Assembly: GCA_025963425.1 (NCBI GenBank)
Contig: JAOPUQ010000317.1
Location: 1-10,360 of the forward strand
Direction of reading: 5' to 3'
DNA length: 10,360 nt
Source of the DNA: Modestobacter sp.
GTDB taxonomy: Bacteria; Actinomycetota; Actinomycetes; Mycobacteriales; Geodermatophilaceae
A program made the position numbers and the translations under genes. The notes under the pieces were generated by a model, which saw only the letters and a list, made by a program, of their open reading frames with translations, was not told the origin of the DNA and ran no database searches. Below, one piece after another: positions 6,096-10,360 of this stretch. Position 1 is the first letter of the stretch; every line of letters starts with the position of its first letter.

Positions 6096-7133
6096 ATGAG
6101 CACTTGTCTCCTCCCTCGTCCGGCCGAGGACCTCGCGCCGGTAGGGGGGCACACCAGTGCCCGGGCCGCCCGGGTGGTCGGACTCGACGTGGCGCGCGCC
6201 CTGGCCGTGGGGCGGACCACTCCGGTGGCCGGCGACGACCTGGTCCTCGCTCGGGTCCGGATCCTCGTGCAGGCCGCGTGGGTCTTCGCCATCGGCGGCG
6301 TTCTCGAGGCGCTCGGCACCGACATCGACGTCATTCTCGACGTGTACGCCGTCCTCTTCGTCCTCGCTCTGCCGTTTCTGCGGTGGCCGCCGAGGCGACT
6401 GCTCATGGCCGCCGGGGTGCTGGCGGTGCTCACTGCGCCCGCCGACCTCCTCCTGGCGCACTTCGTCGGGGCCACCGACTCCTTCGACGAGCCGTTCGTC
6501 TCGCTGGTCGTGACCGGCGGCTGTCCGGCGCTGATCTGGTGGACGTCCATCCTCGTGGGACCGGCCGTGGGACGCTCCGACCTGGGCTCGGCTCGGGTGC
6601 GCACGACACTGCTGGCCGCGGGTGTGGGCCTGGCCGTCCTCGGTCACGGGGGAGGCTGGGTCTCGACGCACGTGTGGGCCGGTGGACGGCCGTTGACGGG
6701 ACCGTCCGGTTGGTCCGAGCGCCCGGATCAGTGGGACCCGGTCTGGTTGACCGGCGCGGCTCCGCGCAGTGGCACGATCGTCGAGATCGCCGGCTCGGTC
6801 GGCGTCGCGTTCGTCGTCATCGCGCTGTGCCTGGTCGCCGCCGAGCGACTGCCCAGGGTGGTCGTGCCACTGGCCTCGGTGGGCTCGATGGCGCTCACGG
6901 TCTACGCGGGCAGCACCGTTGCGGCCTGGGCCCTGGGCACGATGGACTACGCCGACAACCGGTCGTGGCTGGCCTACGTCCTGGGAACCGTGGTGCTCGC
7001 CACCGCCTGGCGGCTGGCGTTCGGCAGGGGGTCGTTGGAGCGGCTGCTGACCTGGAGTTCGACCCGGGCGGCCGGGCAGTCGCGTCCGCCGTCGTCGGCC
7101 GAGCGAGAGCCGTCGACCTCGATGGGTGGCTGA
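6096..7133 (+). CDS. Polytopic membrane protein, DUF1624/DUF418/heparan-acetyltransferase-like, apparently lacking its first helices
   Basis: A 345-residue protein with about eight hydrophobic segments (near 53-74, 77-96, 102-124, 134-158, 169-189, 227-249, 254-281 and 290-310). The opening RVVGLDVARALAV (26-38) is the typical first element of this membrane acyltransferase-like family, usually GLDVARGLALLGM followed by two membrane helices. Here it jumps straight to GRTTPVAG and then VRILVQAAWVFAIGGVLEALGTDIDVIL, which in relatives comes after roughly 50 further residues. An in-frame deletion near 6210 would explain this and would remove the segment expected to hold the catalytic His. The C-terminal LASVGSMALTVYAGS resembles the GRMALTNYL block of DUF418. 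I chose ATG 6096 because it begins just before the conserved domain and has a -10-like element at leaderless distance; an upstream in-frame start at 5997 gives an unrelated extension. The gene lies 81 bases before the response regulator on the same strand, so co-transcription is possible. Confidence 0.72.
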   Translation: MSTCLLPRPAEDLAPVGGHTSARAARVVGLDVARALAVGRTTPVAGDDLVLARVRILVQAAWVFAIGGVLEALGTDIDVILDVYAVLFVLALPFLRWPPRRLLMAAGVLAVLTAPADLLLAHFVGATDSFDEPFVSLVVTGGCPALIWWTSILVGPAVGRSDLGSARVRTTLLAAGVGLAVLGHGGGWVSTHVWAGGRPLTGPSGWSERPDQWDPVWLTGAAPRSGTIVEIAGSVGVAFVVIALCLVAAERLPRVVVPLASVGSMALTVYAGSTVAAWALGTMDYADNRSWLAYVLGTVVLATAWRLAFGRGSLERLLTWSSTRAAGQSRPPSSAEREPSTSMGG

Positions 7134-7214
7134 CCCCCCGTGCCTCGCAGGCCCGGTGCCGAGGTGCCCGCCGTGGGCCAGTCGTTCGGGCGTGCGAACT
7201 GCAAGGATGTCGAC

Positions 7215-7940
7215 GTGGCCAGCCGGGTCCTCCTCATCGAGGACGACGCGACGATCGGGGAAGTCCTGACGTCGAGTCTGCGCAGCCATGCCCACCAGGT
7301 CTTCTGGGAGCGGACGGGTGCGGACGGGATCGCGCGGGCCGCGGCTTCCGCCGTCGACCTCGTCCTGCTGGACCTGGGGCTCCCCGACATCGACGGCGTC
7401 GAGGTCTGCCGGCAGCTGCGACGCACGCAACCAGGCTGTGTGCTCGTCATGCTGACGGCGCGATCGGCGGAGATGGACGTCGTGGTGGGCCTGGAGGCCG
7501 GCGCCGACGACTACCTGGTCAAGCCGATCCGGCTGGCCGAACTACATGCCCGGATCCGGGCCCACCTCCGTCGCAACGAAGAGGGTTCGATCGCGCCCTC
7601 GGTCCGAGCCATCGGCGACCTCGTCGTCGACGTGCCCCGTCGCCGGGTCACGGTCGCCGGACGGGAGCTTCGGCTGCGACCCAAGGAGTTCGACCTGCTG
7701 GCCCGGCTGGCCGCCGAGCCCGAGGTGGCCCACAGTCGTGAGACGCTCATGTCCGAGGTGTGGGACGAGCACTGGTTCGGGTCCACCAAGACCCTCGACG
7801 TCCACGTTGCGGCGCTCCGCAGGAAGATCGGGGAGGTCGCCGCCGCGGACCACGCCCACGTCCCGACCATCCTCACCGTCCGGGGTCATGGGTACCGGTT
7901 GCAGCTCGTGGCGCCCGATGCCGGCGGCACACCGCCCTAG
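7215..7940 (+). CDS. OmpR/PhoB-family DNA-binding response regulator
   Basis: A 241-residue two-component regulator. The receiver domain (about 4-118) has the acidic pair D10/D11 in LLIEDD, phosphoacceptor D53 in LLDLGLPDIDG, switch Thr81 in MLTAR, and Lys103 in DDYLVKPIR. The winged-helix effector domain (about 130-232) has LRPKEFDLLARLA, the recognition-helix region WFGSTKTLDVHVAALRRKIG and the C-terminal wing TVRGHGYRL. GTG at 7215 has AAGGA seven bases upstream and gives the standard N terminus; upstream in-frame codons would only add unrelated residues. The gene is tail-to-tail with the histidine kinase gene and their stop codons share one CTAG. A cognate pair is likely from proximity. 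Target genes are unknown; the phased repeats at 6012-6055 are a candidate site. Confidence 0.93.
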   Translation: MASRVLLIEDDATIGEVLTSSLRSHAHQVFWERTGADGIARAAASAVDLVLLDLGLPDIDGVEVCRQLRRTQPGCVLVMLTARSAEMDVVVGLEAGADDYLVKPIRLAELHARIRAHLRRNEEGSIAPSVRAIGDLVVDVPRRRVTVAGRELRLRPKEFDLLARLAAEPEVAHSRETLMSEVWDEHWFGSTKTLDVHVAALRRKIGEVAAADHAHVPTILTVRGHGYRLQLVAPDAGGTPP

Positions 7941-9277
7941 CCGCCGTTGCTGAGTGCGCCCACCGTCGAGCGTTGCACCGCCGTCCCCTCGCCCCGGCCC
8001 GCCGCGGGCAGCAGGAGGGTGAAGACCGGCGGCGAGGGTCGGGTCAGTTCCAGCCGCCCCTGCTCCGCCTCGGCGAGACGCCGCGCCAAGGCCAGACCGA
8101 TGCCGTGCCCGTTCCGTTGGTCGGCAGGCCGGGCGAACAGGACGCCCTCCGGTTCCTGCACACCCGGGCCCTCGTCCGCGACGTCGACCGCCACCGCCCC
8201 GGTGGCCTCGCGGACCGCCACCCGCACGGTGCCCCGGCCGTGCCGCGTCGCGTTGTCCACCAGCACGGCGAGCACCTGTCGCACCGCCGCGGCCGACGCG
8301 CACGCCTCCGGTGCTCCCGCATCGATCGTGACGTCCAGCCCGCGCCCCCGCAGGGCGAGCCGCTCGCGCCACTCCGGGGACAGGTCGCCCAGCAGTGCGG
8401 CGAGATCGATCGGGCCGGCCTGAGAGGCTCGCTGGTCACGGGCGAGGGCCAGTAGTTCGTCGATGGTGGTCTCCAGGCGATCGGCATCGACGAAACTGGC
8501 GGCGATCGCGGTTCGCGGATCCTGGTCGGTCCGCTCGAGGGCGGCTTCGAGTCGGAGCCGGAGGCCCGCGAGCGGCGTGCGCAACTGGTGGGAGGCGTCG
8601 GCGGAGAACGCCCGTTCCCGCGCGAGCAGATCGTCGAGTCGGACGGCGGTGGAATCGAGCGCGGCGGCCACCGCATCGATCTCCTTGATCCCGCCGCGCC
8701 GGTTGCGGACGCTGAAGTCACCCTCGCCCAGTCGGCGTGCTCCGACGGCCAGGTCCTCGATCGGAAGCGCCAGCCGCCGAGCCTGCCGACGCCCGACGAG
8801 CCATGCGGTCGCCACGGCCAGTGCTCCGAGCGCGGCCATGGCAGCCCAGACCGGGAGCACCTTCGCCCAGACGGCGCTGCGCGGAGTCGTGGCCCGCACC
8901 GCACCGATCACCTCGTCGGAGTGGGTGACCGGCACTGCCACGATGTAGTGGCCGCCGTCGGATCCGGCTCCGAACTCGCCATCGAGAGCGAAGTCGAGCT
9001 CATCACTGCCACCGCCCGCCCCGGAACCAGCCAGCCAGTTGCCGTCCCCGTCGTAGACGGCCACCTCGATGGGCCCGCTCTGGTCGATGTCCTCGATCTG
9101 GTCGTCGTCGTAGACGTCGGCGGACACATCGATCGCGACGGTCCGGGCCCGCTGCGCCAGGTCGCTGCGGGCGTCCTGCACCGCGTACTGGAGTACCGCC
9201 ACAGCCAGCGGCACGCCGAAGAGCCCGATCGCCAGCACGGAGACCCAGACCGCCAGGCCGATGATCCGTCTGCGCAC
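7937..9277 (-). CDS. HAMP-domain sensor histidine kinase
   Basis: A 446-residue membrane kinase. Order: TM1 (about 5-29), extracytoplasmic sensor (30-135) with an acidic patch DDDQIEDID (57-65), TM2 (136-162), HAMP linker, dimerisation helix FSADASHQLRTPLAGLRLRL with phospho-His230, and the ATPase domain with N box VLVDNATRHG (Asn342), G1 box DVADEGPGV (Asp368) and G2 box GHGIGLALARRL (390-401). The F box is weak. It should autophosphorylate and pass phosphate to the response regulator encoded opposite. GTG at 9277 is preferred over GTG at 9310 because GGAG sits seven bases upstream and the product begins directly with the positive residues before TM1. The stimulus is unknown. Aspartates in the sensor could bind a cation, which would suit the metal-response genes nearby, but that is speculation. 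Confidence 0.93.
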   Translation of the reverse strand: MRRRIIGLAVWVSVLAIGLFGVPLAVAVLQYAVQDARSDLAQRARTVAIDVSADVYDDDQIEDIDQSGPIEVAVYDGDGNWLAGSGAGGGSDELDFALDGEFGAGSDGGHYIVAVPVTHSDEVIGAVRATTPRSAVWAKVLPVWAAMAALGALAVATAWLVGRRQARRLALPIEDLAVGARRLGEGDFSVRNRRGGIKEIDAVAAALDSTAVRLDDLLARERAFSADASHQLRTPLAGLRLRLEAALERTDQDPRTAIAASFVDADRLETTIDELLALARDQRASQAGPIDLAALLGDLSPEWRERLALRGRGLDVTIDAGAPEACASAAAVRQVLAVLVDNATRHGRGTVRVAVREATGAVAVDVADEGPGVQEPEGVLFARPADQRNGHGIGLALARRLAEAEQGRLELTRPSPPVFTLLLPAAGRGEGTAVQRSTVGALSNGG

Positions 9278-9389
9278 GAGTGGTCTCCGTTCCGCAGCTG
9301 ACCCGGGCACCGCTCGGGTGGATGCCCAGCATGCCGCGCCCGGCCACGGGTGTCACTCACCCGCCTCGCCCGCAGGGATCCGCCGGTGA

Positions 9390-9893
9390 TCAGTTCATGC
9401 TGGAGACGCCGCCGCGCGCCGGGAGGGAACCGGTCGCGCCGAGAGCCGCCCACCCGGTCCACGGGGCCAGCTTCAGCGTGGTCGGCGCCCGGCGCTGCGG
9501 GGGCGCGGGAGCGACCTCGAACGTGCTGGCCTTGAAGATCGTGTCGACGTCGCTCGTCATCAACTCGCTCGAGGTCCTCAGGAGCCGGGCCGTGATCGCT
9601 CCGTTCGTGGCGTCGCCGGCCAAGGTCGCCCACAGTCGTTGGAGAACGAAGTCGACGTACAGGTGCTCACTCGAGCTGTGCCGGGGGATGTGAACCTGGG
9701 CCGTCAACAACTGGGAGCCGGGCGGGGCGTCCATCGAGTCGGTGACGGTCCACTGCAACACGATGAAGCAGGTTCCGGTCGCCGCACCCTCCGGAGCGTG
9801 ACCGTATTGGAGACGGTCGGCGTAGTTCACGAGGAGTGGTCTCAGGACGACGTTCTGGAAGATGCGGTCGAACGCCAGGTGCCGGAGGTCCAT
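9390..9893 (-). CDS. Hypothetical protein, 167 residues
   Basis: ATG at 9893 follows GGGAGGATCAC, a strong ribosome binding site, so this is probably a real gene although I do not recognise the family. The product is soluble, with no signal peptide, membrane helix or cysteine-pair motif (its single Cys is near residue 41). It opens with a helix-like MDLRHLAFDRIFQNVVLRPL. A middle part follows with alternating hydrophobic residues (TCFIVLQWTVTDS, LLTAQVHIPRHSS, HLYVDFVLQRLWATLAG, AITARLLRTSSEL, TIFKASTFEVAP), and the tail is low-complexity and rich in Ala, Pro and Gly. The alternating strand-helix-strand layout is loosely like phage tail terminator or minor tail proteins, which may mean domesticated phage origin. 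This is a weak resemblance and no other phage genes are present. Upstream lies the non-coding region with repeats. Confidence 0.6.
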   Translation of the reverse strand: MDLRHLAFDRIFQNVVLRPLLVNYADRLQYGHAPEGAATGTCFIVLQWTVTDSMDAPPGSQLLTAQVHIPRHSSSEHLYVDFVLQRLWATLAGDATNGAITARLLRTSSELMTSDVDTIFKASTFEVAPAPPQRRAPTTLKLAPWTGWAALGATGSLPARGGVSSMN

Positions 9894-9988
9894 GTGATCC
9901 TCCCGTCGGTTGTCGGCAGTACCCCTCGAGCGGTCGCGCCGCCGGACTCGGTGTCGAACACTCACTCGGCCTCTGCGCTGGGGGTACT

Positions 9989-10006
9989 AGCACCTTTCAG
10001 CACCTT
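9989..10006. repeat. Short tandem direct repeat AGCACCTT x2
   Basis: AGCACCTT occurs at 9989-9996 and again at 9999-10006, separated by TC, giving a 10-base period. It lies about 100 bases upstream of the leftward hypothetical gene and directly beside GGGGTACT, the right arm of an inverted pair. It may be a regulator half-site pair or chance; two copies are too few to decide. Confidence 0.35.
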
Positions 10007-10036
10007 CCAGCGGAGTCGCTTTGGACGTTAGGACTT

Positions 10037-10080
10037 CGACTGCAAGCAGCAGCCCATGCGGTTGTAAAAACTTGGTAAAC
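10037..10080 (-). promoter_or_regulatory. Four phased 11-bp direct-repeat units (candidate OmpR/PhoB-family operator), copy 2
   Basis: Read on the minus strand from 10080 to 10037 the units are GTTTACCAAGT, TTTTACAACCG, CATGGGCTGCT and GCTTGCAGTCG. As in copy 1, units 1, 2 and 4 match the core (TTTRC or TTGC) and unit 3 is degenerate. The plus-strand 18-mer TGTAAAAACTTGGTAAAC matches the copy 1 18-mer TGCAAGAACTTGGCAAAC at 15 of 18 positions, and the three differences are all transitions. Two of them change the two GCAA half-sites together to GTAA. Over 40 aligned bases about 29 agree. The site faces the hypothetical gene, whose start is about 145 bases away, and is also about 190 bases before the metal-response gene. 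Confidence 0.5.
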
Positions 10081-10207
10081 CCCGACCGACTGCGCCGGCG
10101 GCGGCGAACGCTCCGCCAGGTCGCCCGTGCGCGGGACGCCCCACGCACCGCCACCGTGGTCGGTGCGACGGCCAAGGCCGCGAGCGTGGACCAGGCGTGC
10201 GCATCGC

Positions 10208-10236
10208 TTGCTCCAAATACCCCCAGGGGGTATACC
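10208..10236 (+). promoter_or_regulatory. Promoter of the metal-response gene (TTGCTC-N17-TATACC)
   Basis: TTGCTC at 10208-10213 and TATACC at 10231-10236 are 17 bases apart, the optimal spacing for a housekeeping-type sigma factor. Transcription would start near 10243, leaving a leader of under 30 bases that carries GAGGAAGG before the ATG at 10271. The spacer and the first bases of the -10 box are occupied by the palindromic operator at 10217-10233, so a bound repressor would block RNA polymerase. Confidence 0.7.
10217..10233. promoter_or_regulatory. CsoR/RicR-type copper operator
   Basis: ATACCCCCAGGGGGTAT is a perfect palindrome of eight plus one plus eight bases. It contains TACCC-N5-GGGTA, the pattern I recall for RicR, and resembles CsoR boxes in other actinobacteria. 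CsoR-family repressors release such sites when they bind Cu(I). Its position inside a promoter spacer and ahead of a gene with a His-rich start both support a copper-responsive switch. No csoR gene is visible in the window, so the repressor is probably encoded elsewhere or beyond the right edge. Confidence 0.8.
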
Positions 10237-10270
10237 TGATGCACAGCCACGACCGAGGAAGGTGCCTGGG

Positions 10271-10360
10271 ATGGACGCTCACGAGCACTCGTCGATGGAC
10301 GGCCATGCCGGCCATGACCCCGGTGACCACGACATTGCCCACGGCCCGGGCGGCTCGGTC
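10271..10360 (+). CDS. Start of a His-rich metal-handling protein, probably a copper/heavy-metal P-type ATPase (partial)
   Basis: Only 30 residues are visible before the window ends: MDAHEHSSMDGHAGHDPGDH, then DIAHGPGGSV. Seven His and two Met in this stretch form a typical N-terminal metal-binding tail. Actinobacterial CopB-like heavy-metal P-type ATPases often begin like this, before the first membrane helix. GAGGAAGG at 10255-10262 sits eight bases before ATG, and a copper-type operator controls the promoter. Together these support a copper efflux role. The ATPase call is inference from the tail and operator; other His-rich copper proteins remain possible because no catalytic domain is in view. 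Confidence 0.65.
   Translation, partial: MDAHEHSSMDGHAGHDPGDHDIAHGPGGSV

Larger units (their letters stand above)
9894..10207. other. Non-coding region between the hypothetical gene and the metal-responsive promoter
   Basis: No supported gene lies in these 314 bases. Visible elements are an 8-base inverted pair AGTACCCC (9918-9925) and GGGGTACT (9981-9988), and a direct repeat AGCACCTT (9989-9996 and 9999-10006, 10-base period). There is also an AT-richer patch around 10061-10080 that forms part of the second 11-bp phased repeat site. The stretch 10081-10207 is featureless GC-rich DNA. The region should contain the promoter of the leftward hypothetical gene, but I could not place -35 and -10 boxes. 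Confidence 0.5.

Noticed and set aside
5613..7430. Minus-strand open frame of 605 codons across the transglycosylase, membrane protein and regulator
   Set aside because: It spans the ends of three supported plus-strand genes and an intergenic region, and its product is highly polar low-complexity sequence without domains.
9347..9363. Hairpin CGGGTG-TCACT-CACCCG between the hypothetical gene and the kinase gene
   Set aside because: The stem is only six base pairs with no following T-run on either strand, so it is not a convincing terminator. It sits where the kinase promoter should be.
10021..10239. Plus-strand open frame of 72 codons in the region before the metal-response gene
   Set aside because: It has no ribosome binding site, overlaps the promoter and copper operator, and gives an Arg/Ala-rich product with no domain.

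Overview
The window is very GC-rich. Its genes start on ATG or GTG behind GGAG-type ribosome binding sites, neighbouring genes overlap by a few bases, and long antisense shadow frames are common. This points to a high-GC actinobacterium. The gene families would suit Geodermatophilaceae or a relative, but that placement is an impression from codon use and gene content, not a measurement.

Left part (1-4747): a pterin/flavin-precursor-like biosynthesis locus with decayed flanks. An FkbM-type methyltransferase on the minus strand runs off the left edge and carries a one-base frameshift. Next is the C-terminal stub of a family 4 glycosyltransferase. Two coupled minus-strand genes follow: a 6-pyruvoyl-tetrahydropterin-synthase-like protein with Glu where the catalytic Cys normally sits, and a BchC-like dehydrogenase. 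Divergent from these is a fusion of GTP cyclohydrolase II with the RibD reductase domain, without the RibD deaminase. It overlaps a DUF5996 gene by four bases. Together these could open the GTP ring, reduce the ribosyl side chain and further modify the product. The product is unknown.

Middle part (4744-7133): a monofunctional peptidoglycan transglycosylase (GT51) with a proline-rich cytoplasmic tail and one membrane anchor. It is followed by a polytopic membrane protein of the DUF1624/DUF418/heparan-acetyltransferase type that seems to have lost its first helices. Upstream of the latter is a set of 11-bp phased repeats of the kind bound by OmpR/PhoB-family regulators.

Right part (7215-10360): an OmpR/PhoB-type response regulator and a HAMP sensor histidine kinase are arranged convergently, and their stop codons share one CTAG. 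Next comes an unrecognised 167-residue protein on the minus strand, then a 377-base non-coding region. That region holds a second copy of the 11-bp phased site and, at its right end, a promoter whose spacer is filled by a copper-type (CsoR/RicR) operator. This promoter drives a gene that begins with a His-rich metal-binding tail and is cut by the window edge; it is probably a copper/heavy-metal P-type ATPase.

No tRNA, rRNA, CRISPR array, insertion sequence or integrase was seen.
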